A DNA stretch of 64,000 nt, from positions 141,174,038 through 141,238,037 of the forward strand of contig CM060961.1 of the NCBI GenBank assembly GCA_030765045.1, read 5' to 3'. This stretch comes from Tenodera sinensis. Taxonomy: Eukaryota; Arthropoda; Insecta; Mantodea; Mantidae. Of this stretch, positions 1 to 11,648 are shown piece after piece. The position numbers were made by a program, and so were the translations under genes. How positions within the stretch are numbered: position 1 is the first letter of the stretch; each line of letters opens with the position of its first letter. The notes below the pieces were generated by a model, which was not told where the DNA came from, ran no database searches, and was given only the letters and a program-made list of their open reading frames with translations.

Positions 1-639
1 CTTATCGGCCCTTCAACTGTCATACCACATCTGGTTTTCAGTATCTCCAAGACATGATGACCGGGTTTCGTCCGTGGTGTGCTTTGTGCACCGCAAACAT
101 TTGTCTTTAAATGGTGATTCATGGATACTTTGGTACTGGAGACATTCTATATGTATATAAAAAATAATTTCATTATTCCTTTGACAACTTTGTCACTGGA
201 AGTTTTTGTGTGGACTTACAGAATGAGAATTAGCCAGCACGACATTTTCCACTGTATAAACGAAGAATCTTAACACTTTGTTTTAAACTTTATTATTTTA
301 ATAAATATGTTTAGACATATTGATATAATCTAAATACCAACGTGGCCTATAAAAGCAAGCAAATAATCCAGATTTTTTTCATTGCACTTATTTTGGTTTA
401 AAACCATGTCTTGACGTTCAGAACGAGAAAGATGTTAAAAAATCTGCTTTCAACAAAATTTTATATTCTATTATTTTAAAAAATATACAAGTATAAAAGG
501 TTTATCGTGCATACCATAGTATTCTTCAACAGATTTCACACCGAAATGCATGTCCATACTTTATCTTAGTCGCATTTGAAAACACGCACATTTGGCAACG
601 GCGCACTTGATTCTTCCATAAGAATAGCATGGTCCATAA

Positions 640-1830
640 GAGCCTGTTGTGCCTTTATGACGTGAAAATTCCTATAGTCAAAGCTTTAATCACAGTGAGA
701 ATCTGTTCATTCAGCTTTTGTGCTGTTAAATTTTTCACTGGATACAGAGCTACAACATCTTTATTCCTGGATGTTAAAGATGTTGTCATAAAAGTTTGCA
801 CTGTTTTTACAGGTTCCTGTGTGTTTGAAAGACCCTGTATGTTACCCTCTTTATAAGAAATTGCCGTTCTTACATAAATTTCATCCAATAACAAATTTAC
901 TAATTTCTCGTGATCACTACACATTTTCACCTTCTCTAATAAACATTTTAAATGCAATGATTTAAAATTTCTATCAGGGTTTGAGAAAGTTGTCTGAGGT
1001 AATCAGGATGGGGTAAAGAAAGAACATTGGAATCAGGTAACTGCCTATAAGCTGCTGCGTGAGAAAAATAAATTGAGCACACCCATAACAGGGTACCGGT
1101 CGTATATTAAATTGACTTTTGATGGACCAATTTTACCAGCTCTTCTAGGAATTTAGTTTTTAGCTATTCTGTGGAATCTTCGTTCATTTCCTCCCGACAT
1201 TCCTTTAAAATGTTGGCAGCCTGAAGTAGTTTATGCTCCGTTTGTTTATTTGCTATTGTGAACCCATTCACATGACTTAAAAGAGCATCAAATTTAGACC
1301 ATTTATCCAATATCATTTGTTTACCGAGAACCCATTTAAACTTACTATTGGTATTACAATTTTACCCTGTAGAACCTGAATAATAAAATTGGAATTAATT
1401 TTCAATGCTGTTACAATTTTAAGAATTTCTTCAGTATCAATTTTAACAAAAATTACATTGTTTTCTTTTATGACGGTGAATCCCTCTAATTTCATGTCAC
1501 TAATTCTATTTTTAAAAGCTCCGAAAATCAAGAATTTTGTCATCTTCGAGCCATTTACGAAATGCTGCTGCATCTCTTTCCAACATTTCCCCTCTTCTTT
1601 CTTCTGGATCCCTATGTTTGGGTGCTGGTTCGGAAGGATGGTAAATTAGGAAGCAGCGAGGGGCATGCCTCTTCAGTAAGTTTAGGAGTTGTGCTGGGTA
1701 CTACAAGAATACTTCCATCCTTTTGCATGGGAGTAAATTCCTTCACTATGTGCTGTTCAGAAAAATGTTTAACACATACCACAGCAGCAACACCTGGTTC
1801 ATAATTATCCCTGTGAATAGCACGTACTCA
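640..1830 (-). pseudogene. THAP/P-element-like transposase, decayed
   Basis: Reading the minus strand from about 1830 down, I see the end of a THAP-type zinc finger (VCVKHF, then KDGSILVVPSTTPKL and LLPNLPS), a linker (ERDAAAFRKWLEDDKILDF) and a FTVIKENN segment. A middle part follows with LPHPDYLRQL, and then an RNase-H-like stretch at 957-655 (LVNLLLDEIYV, then NKDVVALYPVKNLTAQKL). This order matches the P-element/THAP9 family, which cuts and pastes DNA in the nucleus. The reading frame changes several times and contains stops, and the zinc-finger N-terminus and the C-terminal half are missing, so no protein is made. No terminal repeats were seen. THAP/P-element membership is inferred from remembered motifs. 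A host-domesticated THAP gene is unlikely given the stops. Confidence 0.68.
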
Positions 1831-1898
1831 CTGCTCTCTCCTGTGTGGATCCTTTGGAAACGAAAACACTGTAACATGCTTTTCTACACTTGTTTTAT

Positions 1899-2135
1899 AA
1901 CAGAAATAAAAATTTAAGGGTGGGAGCAGGATAAGATTAGTCAAAAGGTAAAATGTGTAAATTGGAGAAAGGGGAAGGGTTACCATACACAATATAACCA
2001 GGGTGTTCAAGCAGTATGGGACCTTAGGATAAATTCTAAGTACTCCAAATAGAGGCAAGTTGTAACATGTGTAATGTTTATATAAACAAATGAATAAAAT
2101 AAACAAACTGTAAATTAATTCATTCATTCACTTAT
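1899..2135 (+). mobile_element. LINE 3' end (truncated)
   Basis: The stretch starting with AACAGAAATAAAAATT and continuing GGGTGGGAGCAGGATAAGAT recurs almost unchanged at 59355-59400, where it forms the 3' end of a LINE with an ORF1. Both copies end in ATTCATTCATTC-type short repeats, typical of a LINE 3' tail. No coding sequence remains. The copy abuts the THAP pseudogene. Confidence 0.6.
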
Positions 2136-2597
2136 TTTATAGTTTGAGGTACAACCCAGCACAAACACTTCCTAGGCATTTTGTATTAAAAACTACATCA
2201 CTTTTTAATTCAATTTTTCGCTCACTTGTTTACTGACACGTAAGACACAAGCAACTTCTTAGTAGCATTCCAATCCCGCAGATATATTGCATTCCCGTAA
2301 TAAACAAGGAGGTGATAAACATGAGTCCCCTTTGATGATGTCATTAACATAATCTCTTTCAGTCTCCAGGCCTGTATAGATAGAGATAGCCTTGGTTGAA
2401 CCCTGGGAGGGGGAGGTACTTTATGCCTACCTTCTGTAATTTTTTTAAATTCTGTCTTTTAGCTTTTCAAAAGTTATTGTCAATCACTGTTTCTGCTACT
2501 GAATTGTGTAATTGTTTCAAAGTTTTTGTTGGTGGTCTTTTTGATAAACAATAAAATGTTAAAGTGGTCATGCAGTTCTGTCCCGTTGGTATAATAT
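2136..2597. other. No recognised feature
   Basis: AT-rich sequence with no open frame I recognise and no repeat shared with the rest of the window. Confidence 0.4.
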
Positions 2598-2980
2598 GAT
2601 TCATGTAAAAAAGGAATAGGTAATGTTAAATATTACCTTTATAAACATGACATATAATACCCAATGTTAAAATAAATGTGTCATAAATATTGCTAAGACA
2701 TTTTGTTGGCAGAGGTGGTTGCAAAGTACACTATCCCCATTGCTAGTATAAGTTGGAATAAGGATTGGCATAGTATCCAATGTGATTCATGTAAAAAAGT
2801 AAAAATGGAATAGTTAAATAGTGTTAAGGATTACCTTTATAAACATGACAAGATAAATGCCCAATTTTAGAATAAGTTTGTTTTAAAAATTGCTCAGATA
2901 TTTTGTTACCAGTGCTGGTCACAAAGTAACCCCCCCACTTTGGTAGTTCAAGTTCTGGAATAAGGCTTGGCATTGCTAGG
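2598..2980. repeat. Diverged tandem duplication, two ~185-bp units
   Basis: Unit 1 (about 2598-2778) and unit 2 (about 2783-2980) share, in the same order, GATTCATGTAAAAAA, TACCTTTATAAACATGACA, a CCCAAT block, ATTTTGTT followed by TGGT, and GGAATAAGG followed by TTGGCAT. They differ by many substitutions and small indels, so the duplication is old. An apparent minus-strand frame over unit 2 is not preserved in unit 1. Confidence 0.7.
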
Positions 2981-3723
2981 ATTAACTGACTGCCTACAGA
3001 CAACTGCTGTACGGAATGACTTGCAATTTTACATGACATCTACTTAACACGTGAACCAACATAAGGGGAAAAATCAAGTAATGCTGCAATCTCTGTACAA
3101 GGCTGAGAACTTAAGACTGCCCTGGTATGAAGTATGTTGATCTTGGATGCCTCATTTTATGAATTTGCAACAGCTGCAGTAGAACTAAGCTCTGTGCATC
3201 TAAAAAGAATCTACCTAATGCACATATTAATAGTTGAGAGGATAAATTATATTAATGTGCAAACAGCCACAAAGTTGCTAGCTTCTCTGAACTCCTTGCA
3301 AATTCATAGAGCTTCCAACCAATGTAAGGAAAAGAATGTTTTCTGTAAACATGTATTGTGCAATATCTGTTGTGTTTATAAATATCCACTTTATTATTTC
3401 CTTCGTCAGATAGTTTTCTATATACCATATTTTATAATGGGTGATTCACTTTTTTATCAGTTAGAAAGTGGTTAGAATCTGATGAATATTCCAGACACAA
3501 CATTGTAGATAACCAACTATAAGTAACATGTGTAATGTAATTTTGTAAGGATTCTTCCCTGTAAAGCTGAATAAAGGACATAAAGCTACCAGTTGTGTTT
3601 AAATTAGGTATAAGGGAACCTCTATGTAGTTGTAGCTTTTAGCTGTGAAAGAAGTGCTGGGTGATCACCAGCAGAATGGTACTGGTCACAATGAAAGCAG
3701 AAATTTGTCTTCCCAAAGCAAAC
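2981..3723. other. No recognised feature
   Basis: Contains a 113-codon plus-strand open frame at 3134-3475 without any domain I recognise and with low-complexity hydrophobic composition. Probably chance. Confidence 0.4.
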
Positions 3724-3735
3724 TTGTAAGTTGTG

Positions 3736-3968
3736 AGAGGTAGAACTGGAACTTAAAAATTCAATGCCACAACTGGGATTTGAAGCACAGACCTTCCGCT
3801 TACCGGGTGGCTGCTCTACCACTGAGCTATTGTGACAAACTGCCAGAATGGCATTAAATTCTCAAACCAGTTCGTATTTCTCCTGGTATTTCTACCTCTC
3901 AAACTTTGCCCACACACGGCTTGTGTGTTAAACACCAACAGTAAGTTTGTTGGCATAAATAAACAATA
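3736..3968 (+). mobile_element. SINE family F, inverted head, TSD 12 bp
   Basis: Flanked by the direct repeat TTGTAAGTTGTG at 3724-3735 and 3969-3980. Read in tail orientation it starts with the reverse complement of a tRNA-like head: GGGATTTGAA is an inverted B box and CCACTGAGCTATTG an inverted A box. A spacer (CAGTTCGTATTTCTCC) follows, then CTACCTCTCAAACTTTGCCC, the body CACACACGGCTTGTGTG and the tail ATAAATAAACAATAA. The RNA polymerase III promoter therefore points away from the tail. The sense head seen in the copy at 53735 is deleted here. Confidence 0.85.
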
Positions 3969-4039
3969 ATTGTAAGTTGTGGTTATAGAATCATCAAATG
4001 AGGTTGTGAAATTGAAAAGTAATACTTAAACCTGATATA

Positions 4040-5246
4040 CAGGGTGACCCATATGAAGTGTTACAGTTGAATATATCTTAAATAAAGAGAAACAACAATT
4101 GCAGAGAATTCCAAATCTTACTGAAGCAAGGAGCCTTCCAATTGTGATATGAAAACTATTTTCCTGGGGCCCATGGGGTCCAACCTCAGAATTTTAAATG
4201 AAACCATGGTAATTTTTGGGTGTATTCTGATTCCCCACAATAAACTAAGAAAGCTTTGTTGCAACATCTTTTTTCTAAAACAAATTGTTAAGCCGTTATA
4301 GAATGTTTTCACTGAAGTACCTATAAATTAATAGAAAATAGTACTAAACAAATAAGTCAATAATTACTCATGTAAGTACTTTAAATTATATTAAATGCTC
4401 AAAATTGCCTCCATTAATATCTAAGCATATGGCAATTCTTTTGGAAATGTTTTCTCTAATTGTAAACATACAGAGGCTAATGGTGCTACAAGCTTCATGT
4501 ATTCAAAACTTCATATTCTTTCTGGTTGTAGGTGCATTAAACATGACTTTCTGTTTTATCTATCCCCATAAAAAGTAGTCCAAGGGTGTTCAATCCAGTG
4601 AATGAGGAGGCCAGATGATAGGTACAGTGCATCAAATCCACCTATCACCAAATTTCTCATTTAGAAGTTGATGTGTGCATATTGCAAAATGTGGTGGTGC
4701 ACCAACCTGCTAAAACCACATTCTCTTTTCACACTGAAGGACATGTTTTCCAATAAGGGAGGTAATTCAGGTTGAGAAAATAGCAATATGGTTCACATGT
4801 GCCTTCAAAGAAGGGCCAATGACAAAGTTATCAAGAATTCCATACCAAACATTTAGTGACCAGCAATGCTGAAAAGACACAGATCTCATTCATTTGGGGT
4901 TTTCAGACACCCAATAATGCATACAATAATATCCATGTTCTTTCATTTTATACTTCATTTTCTCCCAGAGTTCATGGGGGAGATGTTCTAATGAAAACAT
5001 ACAACAGCTCAATAACTCATTTTAGAAAAAAAATGTTTGAATAAAAGTTGCTTAGTTTTTTGTGGGAAACCAGAATTTACAAAAAAAAAATTACTGTGGT
5101 TTCATTTAAAATTCTGAGGAGCCCTGTCGGCCCATGAAAATATTTTGTTTATCACATTTTGGAAGGCCCCTTGCTCCAATAAGATTTGAAACTCTTGGCA
5201 TTTTGTTTTTTCTGTTTGTTTAAGAGATATTCACCTTAACACTTTG
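4040..5246 (-). mobile_element. mariner-type element with ~270-bp inverted arms
   Basis: The left end, TA then CAGGGTGACCCATATGAAG, and the right end are inverted copies for roughly 270 bp: 4040-4315 matches the reverse complement of 4990-5246, including the ATTTTAAATGAAACCA and TTCTGAGG blocks. The right tip lacks about 14 bp after TATACA. TA at both ends fits a Tc1/mariner insertion. The arms enclose a decayed transposase read on the minus strand. Confidence 0.75.
4440..4866 (-). pseudogene. mariner/IS630-like transposase C-terminal part
   Basis: Minus-strand translation in shifting frames gives NVWYGILDNFVIGP, a block matching the usual MWFQHDGAPPHF (here MWFxQVGAPPHF), LLNEKFGDRWI, then WPPHSLDxTPLDYFLWG. 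These are the second and third catalytic regions of the family, whose usual motifs are HDGAPPHF and SPDLTPLDYFLWG. The second catalytic aspartate has been replaced in this copy (QVGAPPH) and several stops interrupt the frame, so it is dead. The DNA-binding N-terminus is absent, which suggests an internally deleted, non-autonomous copy. Confidence 0.72.
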
Positions 5247-5248
5247 TA

Positions 5249-5761
5249 TAAGCCATTGGGTATATTTTTTAATAAGTTTCTATTCATATAGAGCCTTCTT
5301 TTTAACACTTGGCCATATTATGGGGAGTTACTTCCATTGCACTGTTTATAACTGGTCTGTTTGCCCGTTCCATGTACAAGCTAATCACTTAATGTAAAGT
5401 CTGTGCTGTGTAGAGGTTGATACATTGTGAGACCACATGCTTCGTGTTACAGTGCATTAGTGCTGTTATGGGGCCAAAAAATCTGTATACATTTCACACA
5501 ATATCTTCATACCTATGAACAGATTCCCTGCTGTTTGTGCACCTCACATTATCTTGTAAATAATTTTCAGGAAACAGGATATATTCTTGTTAAGAAACCA
5601 AAATTAAAGGTCAGTTCTAACAGAGGAAGAATTCAGTGACATTGGAGAAAAATTAGAACAAAATCCAAAGAAATCTCAGAGAAAGCTTGCACAAGAAACC
5701 TTGGCTTGAAATATTGTTAAACTTTTAAAATTAAAACCTTGTTACATACCTGTAATTCAGG
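5249..5761. other. No recognised feature
   Basis: AT-rich. A 70-codon open frame at 5427-5639 has no recognisable domain. Confidence 0.35.
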
Positions 5762-5773
5762 AACTTCAGCCAT

Positions 5774-6030
5774 TTTTTTTCATTTTTGTTTTAAATTAAC
5801 GTCCTCCAACGTAATGTCATATCGGACAGTGAATGAATGAAATGGGTGAAATAATGCTCAAATGAGCCTGAGATCCATGGAGCTTTAAGTTACCTGACAT
5901 TTGTCCTCTCAGGATAAGGGAAAACCTCGGAAAAAAACCTTACCCTGATAACCTACCCTAAGCAAGATTCGAACTCACGACCTCTTGAGCGTGAAGCAGA
6001 CACACTAACCATCACGCTACCGAGGCGAGC
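5774..6030 (-). mobile_element. tRNA-derived SINE, family A, TSD 12 bp
   Basis: Flanked by AACTTCAGCCAT at 5762-5773 and 6031-6042. On the minus strand it has a tRNA-like head (GAGTTCGAATCTTGC is the B box), then GGTTTTTTTCCGAGG, a body with TGACAAATG and CATTTGAGC, and a tail region ATTCATTCACTGTCC. The same family occurs at 13102-13347 (plus strand) and as a truncated copy at 7830-7915. Confidence 0.85.
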
Positions 6031-6042
6031 AACTTCAGCCAT

Positions 6043-7325
6043 GCAATAATATAAGTAGAGTTAATTTCTGCAGTGATTGTTGGATAATATTAAGCACCAC
6101 TCTATTGACCCTAAGGCACCAAGCATGCCTTTGTGTACACGGCCATGAAGAATTAATGGATGCAAATTTTCTTCAAAAGTGTGAGTGATATGTAATGGCA
6201 CAAGGACATTTCCAATGTGTATGATGAGAGTATGTGGTTATTGTTCTTATATTGCATGGGAAAGCTATGTGCTTGAATTTAATGGGCTGCCAGCAAACTA
6301 CATGCTTCCCAGTGCCAAGAAAATTCCTGTTAGGTCAGCCATGTGTCTGAACAAAGGCTCTGTAGTTATCCATAAACACTGTTTCTCTCTTGAGCTTTTG
6401 TCAGTTGTTTCTAAAATATGGCTTTTAACTTCTGATATTAATGTTACAGATTTGGTATTATTTGATTTCCCTATACCCAAAAAAGACATTCAAACTGCTG
6501 TACCTGTTCACAAAGACCATTGATGGGAAAAGGAGGTAACATGTAATTTTCTGTTTGTGTCAATGAACTTGTGAACGATCTAACATCTCTTGCTATTGGC
6601 ATTTCTCTTAAGTCTGAATTTTTCTGTGAATATCCCGACTTAATCCTTTAAAGCATTACTCTACTCTCAGGTCTATCAGCGTGAAATATTAGGGCAGCAC
6701 TTTGACAAGAAATTGTGCACAAATTTTGGGTTTTTTGTTGACACCAAAGTCGTACACCTATTCTGTGTACAATTCCAGAAATTCATTGTCATCTCCTTCT
6801 TAGAGCATCGTTGGAAGTCTGTAAAAGCTCTAGTTATGTGTTGCTTCTTAGAAAATGGAGAAAAGTCAATTTCATGTTCGCAGAAAGCATTTGTTGCATG
6901 GCAAGATGATGGAAGAAATGCTGAAAAATTATTATGGAGACTCTGCTCCTTCACATGGCAGAATTTTGATATGGCCATTCAAGCACGAGAGGTGCTGAGC
7001 ACACAGCATGGCAGGTTGATGTTACAACACAAGAAATGTGAGCAAAGTTTCAGTTATTGTGTCAGAAAGCCAAAGAGTGAAGATTCATAACACAGCCATG
7101 CCCCTACACATCTCAAAGGAGTGGGTATGTTATTTTTTCTTTGTCCAACACCATAAATGATAAATACGGGCCTTTTTGTAATATAAACACTTGTTGAGTG
7201 CTGAATTACCCCAGAAGATAATTCAATTCAGGGAGTGAAAGTTGGCAAAATATGCTGTTCTTAAAGTATTTTTGTTAATCAGATTCTTTACATTTCTTAA
7301 TGCAAAACAAGCAGAACTAAGCTTT
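6043..7325. other. Unassigned stretch with two orphan frames
   Basis: Plus-strand frames at 6185-6523 (112 codons) and 6713-7090 (125 codons) are open, but I recognise no domain, signal peptide or membrane segment. The second contains FLEHRWKSVKALVMCC and VAWQDDGRNAEKLL, which look protein-like but match nothing I can name. The minus strand over the same bases (6676-6978) is also open, as expected from an AT-rich stop pattern. These are most likely remnants of an unrecognised repeat or chance frames. Confidence 0.3.
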
Positions 7326-7329
7326 GGTA

Positions 7330-7975
7330 GCATTATTTTTGTTTTCTTCGGTGTAGATCTTCATCCATTTGGAGTCCTAGAAATTTTGTATCCAATACTT
7401 TGCTTATAGTATAATTCTTGTATCTGATTGTTGATTCATTTACTTTCTTATGCTTTGTTTTAAATTGAATAAAGTTTGTTTTATCATGGTTTAATGAGAG
7501 CTCATTTGCTTCAAAGCAAATATAGTTGTTCAAATGCTTTACTGACATAATCTCTTAATCTCTGATGTGACTTTTCAGTTATAAAAACACTAGTTCATCT
7601 GCAAAGAGCACAGCTATTGATTCTTTCTAAGATTATATAGCAAGTCATTTATAAATGTCAGAAGTAGCAAAGGCCCAGGTATGGAAGCTTGTGAGACACC
7701 TTATTAACACCTGGTACAGAGTCGTTACCATTTATCCTGGTTTTCTGGATTCCGTTTCTTAAGTAAAATCTGAACCAACTTTTAGAGATCTCACTGATAC
7801 CATAAAATTTTAAATTTTGCAGCAAGAATACATCCTCCAACGTAGTCATGTTGGACGATGAATGAATGAAATTAGTGAAATGATGCTTTAACGAGCTCAA
7901 GGTCCATAAAGGCAAGAGGTTGTGATCTAAACAGTCAAATGCAAAATATCACAGCATTTCTTTGCTAGGAATTAC
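7330..7975 (-). pseudogene. Non-LTR reverse transcriptase fragment, split by a SINE
   Basis: Minus strand in order: AFDCLDHNL (about 7960-7925), a SINE insertion (7830-7915), LLQNLKFYGIS, SWFRFYLRNGIQKTRIN, SVPGV, a degraded GPLLF block, FINDLLYNL, an FADE version of the FADD/YADD catalytic box, and ELSLNHDKTNFIQF with FLGLQMDE. This is the palm and thumb of a LINE reverse transcriptase (jockey/CR1-like), which copies LINE RNA at a nicked target. The catalytic FADD second aspartate reads E, and stops and frameshifts are present. The N-terminal endonuclease is missing. Confidence 0.78.
7830..7915 (-). mobile_element. SINE family A, 5'-truncated
   Basis: TCCTCCAACGTAGTCATG, GATGAATGAATGAAAT and GAGCTCAAGGTCCAT match the 3' half of the family A SINEs at 5774-6030 and 13102-13347. 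It interrupts the reverse transcriptase between AFDCLDHNL and LLQNLKFYG, so it is younger than that LINE copy. Confidence 0.75.
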
Positions 7976-8882
7976 AGTTATTCTGCTGACACGTTTCTAA
8001 TGATGATGATGATGTTAATGATAACAATAATAATGTCAATAACTGTAAAATAATTTTGTTTAAAACAAAGTTACACAATTGGGTCCAGGCTTGGGCTTGG
8101 TTGAGGCCAGGCCAGGCCAACCAAACCTAACACTGTTGGTCCATGCAGGTCTCTACTCCATTTCTTTTTGCAAATGAAACAAGGAAAGAATTTGGGACAA
8201 AACCAAGAAAGCCCCAGCATTAGGGAGCGACTCCACCCATGACCATTGAACAACATACTGTAAATAACAATAAAGAGAATACAAATTTATGTGCATAAGC
8301 AAGAGTAAGCCATGTACTACAATGCAGCATTACATGGCAACACACTACCTCTCAAAGTTCAGTAGAAGGGAAGAGAAAGGAGGATGGTGGCACCTTACTG
8401 GCTACAGCAACAGTAGAGGCAATGTTCTCGTGGAAACTTATCCCTCCAGCAACTGTTAAGAAGCCACATGTTGATTTAATGGCACTGTAAACAGTACCTT
8501 AACCATACTGCTTTCCCTTCTGATATCTGTCAATACCTACAATAAATACTGGACAGTAGCTTAATCGGGACCACTGATTTCTTCCATGACCAGTACTTAT
8601 TTGACATGTGAAATGGATGGAGCCTGAGGCCTGATTAGATATCTTGCATCTTTATTTACAAGGTAAGCATTAAACCCATCATCATGCCTACACATGCCAT
8701 GAAATTTTTGTTAGAGAAAAGATTTGTCCCAAAAATAGTGGGTGTAAAAGTTGGATGTTAGTTTTAATAGTACACAATTTATAAACAATATAGCGAAGCA
8801 TTGGAATATGGCACTTTTAGTTTGCCATATTCATATAACAAACTCTTAGGTCCTGAGATCCAGAGAAAAAGCTAGCTCAAAT
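7976..8882. other. No recognised feature; short GAT microsatellite
   Basis: A TGATGATGATGATG run lies near 8002-8015. Apart from this I find no gene or shared repeat. Confidence 0.4.
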
Positions 8883-9078
8883 GAGATTTCTACGACCACC
8901 ATTGGGAGTAACAAGATTAGACTGAATGAGGAATACCAATATAAGAGCAGAATTCATGGAAGATAATGTAACTGAGGAGATTCAGCACTATCAAAAGGAG
9001 TGGAAAGATCATGTTTTAAGGATACCCCCTGCAAGATATCCACAGCAAGCTCTTTTTTATCAACTCTGGATGAACAAA
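8883..9078 (+). pseudogene. LINE ORF2 C-terminal fragment
   Basis: The plus strand reads MRFLRPPLGVTRLD, a stop, MRNTNIRAEF, then EEIQHYQKEWKDHVLRIP and RYPQQALFYQ. This is the conserved C-terminal pattern of many insect LINE ORF2 proteins (an RNxDIRxEL-like block, then QxxWxxHVxRM, then PxxAL). One stop lies between the two blocks and nothing upstream is preserved. Confidence 0.62.
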
Positions 9079-9635
9079 TATTGGATGGCAATTGACCTCC
9101 CAGAAGATAATGGACTAGTCAAACTACTGTGCATACAGCTAAGCAGGTTCAGGTCAAAAAAAGTCATAATGTACTAGTAAATTCTGCATGTAATGTTTGT
9201 TTTTTGTATGATAGATGAATTAGAACTTCAAATTTCTGAATTTTGTCGGAATTCTGTCAGGTGCAACCAAATCTGCAATGTAACAAAATTAGGGAATTCA
9301 TCAAGACCTACCTCACTAATGAGCCATTGTTTCAGAATATACAAGATATAGAGATCTAATAGTGCTACTTAGTTTTGATGATACAAATTTAATAAAATAA
9401 AAAAGCATGATTTTCTTAATGAACCTCTAAGTGAATTTTATGATATAAATTTTATGCACATAGGTCTAGCACTAATAATAGCATTAGTAAGGTACGGATT
9501 GACAACATCCCTTAAAAGAAAAGGTATAACAAAAGAACTGAGGGTGATTAAAAAAAACAAATGACAGATTTGAAATCAGCATGGTCAAGTTACTATAAAT
9601 CAGCTACTTTCAAGTCAATTCTTCATGACCACGCC
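9079..9635. other. No recognised feature
   Basis: AT-rich, with no coding or repeat signal that I can support. Confidence 0.4.
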
Positions 9636-9870
9636 ATAGCCAAGAGGTTAGACCATTTGCTTCTCACCAAAGCAGCCCGGTTTCAATCCCAGGCAACCAC
9701 ATGTGGGATTCATGGTGGACGAAGCGACGCAGGGGTGGTTTCCTCCAGGTTCTCCAGTTTCCCCCGCCATCTCATTCCACTGGTGCTCCATCTCCATTCC
9801 ATGTATCATCAGTGTCACTGCCTAAGGTGCTTCAGTAGTAAAAGCAAGGTTACACACTACCCAAAAAAAA
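9636..9870 (+). mobile_element. tRNA-derived SINE, family B
   Basis: Head: ATAGCCAAGAGGTTAGACCA (A box) and GGTTTCAATCCC (B box). The body GGTTTCCTCCAGGTTCTCCA, CCATCTCATTCCACTGGTGC and ATCAGTGTCACTGCCT also occurs in reverse orientation at 25930-26190. It ends in CCCAAAAAAAA. Confidence 0.8.
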
Positions 9871-9914
9871 GTTGTTTTCTAGTGCCTTGCATCTGGCAAT
9901 GAAGCCATTAGCAT
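9871..9914 (-). mobile_element. Very short LINE 3' tail
   Basis: A 44-bp block (GTTGTTTTCTAGTGCCTTGC and so on) is the same as 63351-63394, apart from the leading GTT. Flanks ACCCAAAAAAAA and ACCAAAAAAAA may be a target-site duplication, but the A-run makes this weak. Confidence 0.5.
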
Positions 9915-9929
9915 ACCAAAAAAAAGTCA

Positions 9930-11646
9930 GTTCCTCAAAATTTTTAAAAATTTGTAGAGTTGTGTTAGGTATAGAAAGGGGGCTAACACACTTCCTTGTG
10001 GTACTTCTGCTTGTGCATTCCGGGATTGAATTTAATAATTAAAATATTTGACAGAAAAGAATCTGTGTATGAGAAATGATATGAGTTTAGAAATTTAAAA
10101 AGTATCAAATATTGCATTTACAACTTGAAGTGGTTGTGGACAGGAGTGAGAACTTCTAAAGACAAATTGTGTCAGAAATGAGTGGGTATAGCTGTGTAAG
10201 GGGTAGCTTTTGAAGATTTTTGAAAAGTGACAGAAATCTTATAAGACAATAAGACTGAGTATCTTGTTCCAGTCAGTGAGGGTTGGGAATTATTACCAAT
10301 TGTGTTAGAAACATTAGTGCTTTTCTTGAGAATGCTTTAAGTAAGGTCTGGGTGATATGTCATGACCAGAATGATCAGAGTTGTTTAGCTGTTGTTCTAA
10401 GTATGGCATCATATACCTAAGCAGCGGTGAAGAACAGAGAAAAAGGAGAGAGCTGAAGAGACACTGAAATGCTTTCATTTACTTCTTTGGTTGTTTAGTT
10501 AAATACTTAGTCTTCTTCCAAAGCACCATTTCTGTCATCATGAATTGTAGTATATAGTGGCTGGTAGTTCGATTGTAAGCTGTTTTGTCACCTTGTTTAG
10601 TTTCTTCCCATAATCTGCAGCAGTACCTCTTTTAATGAAGAAAAGTTTTAATATGGGATGACAATGCCATTTACACTGCCTCTTGGTCCTGTGGTTAGCA
10701 TGCTAACCTCCAAATGTAGTGTCCCAGGTTCGATTTCCAGCTGGGGTATGGGAATTTTTCTTTAGCCTGTATTGTTTCCCATCCTTCCTATGCTCTGGAA
10801 GTATAAATGAGAAGTGAATGTGCGTGGTGACTTTAATGTAATAACCAAGAAAAAAATACCAATGTGGAACATTTACAACAAAATAAATTAATTTGAAAAG
10901 GTTTTGAGTTCTTGAAGATTTGTAAGGTGGTGGATACATTGGTTGCAAATTCAACAAGTCTTGTTAATGTAGTACTAGCTTTGTCATTATCACCAAGGGA
11001 TATAAGAAGAACTTTTAAATTGGTAATATCCTAGAGCATAGTTATGTAGCAAGTGCAATCAATAGGTTTTCTTTATAAGATGTTCCAAAGCATTTGTTGA
11101 TCCCAATTGTCCTGTTAGTATAGTCAATGTTACAGAATAATGGTCTGAGCTAAGCTCATAATGCTCAGATGGTGTGAAAATCCTGCCTGGTGTTTAGTAA
11201 TAAATAAATCTAAAGATTTCTGGTGTACTTTCTGAATCCAGGTAATACATTGGATCTATTCAAAAGATAAAGTTCAATGAAAGCTGGTGGGTTACATCAT
11301 GTAGAATGCATCCTCTTGGGTTATTACTTTTGACCTCATCTAGGATGCTGTTAAAGTATCCCCTGAGGAGAAGGTGAGATCCCATTATATGAAAAATATC
11401 CCGAAAGTTTGCAGTTGTGTTCTGGAGCTGAGTAAAACAAGCTAAATTGATATTCTTGTTTCTAGGTGTATTGCTATTCTATTTGAAATTCTATCTCTTT
11501 GACTGGAGTCAAAGTTGATTTCATAAATATTACTGAGCCTCCCTTTCTCATATTGTTAAGATGGTCTGTTTTGTATAGGCAGTTTCCAGGTAGTTTAAAA
11601 TGAAAGTTAGGAGCAAATTCTGTTACTATAATCATTAAAATATGAC
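9930..11646 (-). pseudogene. Jockey-like LINE ORF2 (EN and RT), decayed
   Basis: Reading minus from 11640: an apurinic-type endonuclease with FKLPGNCLYKTDHLNNMRKG, GSVIFMKSTLTPVKEIEF, LHDVTHQLSLNFI and ELSSDHYSVTLTI (the SSDH motif, about 11150). The RT domain follows with a PxLTGTRYSVLLSYKI block (about 10250), FxxSHSCPQPLQV, and AEVPQGSVLAPFLYL near 9990, where the YADD-containing C-terminal part breaks off. The gene would encode a two-domain endonuclease/reverse transcriptase that drives target-primed retrotransposition. Many stops and shifts, a SINE at 10676-10965 and a TIR element at 11649-12323 disrupt it. More endonuclease N-terminus may lie at 12324-12420. Jockey clade is my best guess. 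Confidence 0.75.
10676..10965 (+). mobile_element. tRNA-derived SINE, family C
   Basis: Head: GGTCCTGTGGTTAGCATGC (A box) and CCCAGGTTCGATTTCCAG (B box), followed by a short unrelated body (TTTAGCCTGTATTGTTTCCC, then AGAAGTGAATGTGCG). It interrupts the LINE ORF2. The 3' boundary is uncertain because the body and the LINE are both decayed. Confidence 0.65.
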
Positions 11647-11648
11647 TA

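Noticed and set aside
6713..7090. 125-codon open frame with protein-like composition
   Set aside because: The opposite strand is equally open and I recognise no family. Kept only as an orphan frame.
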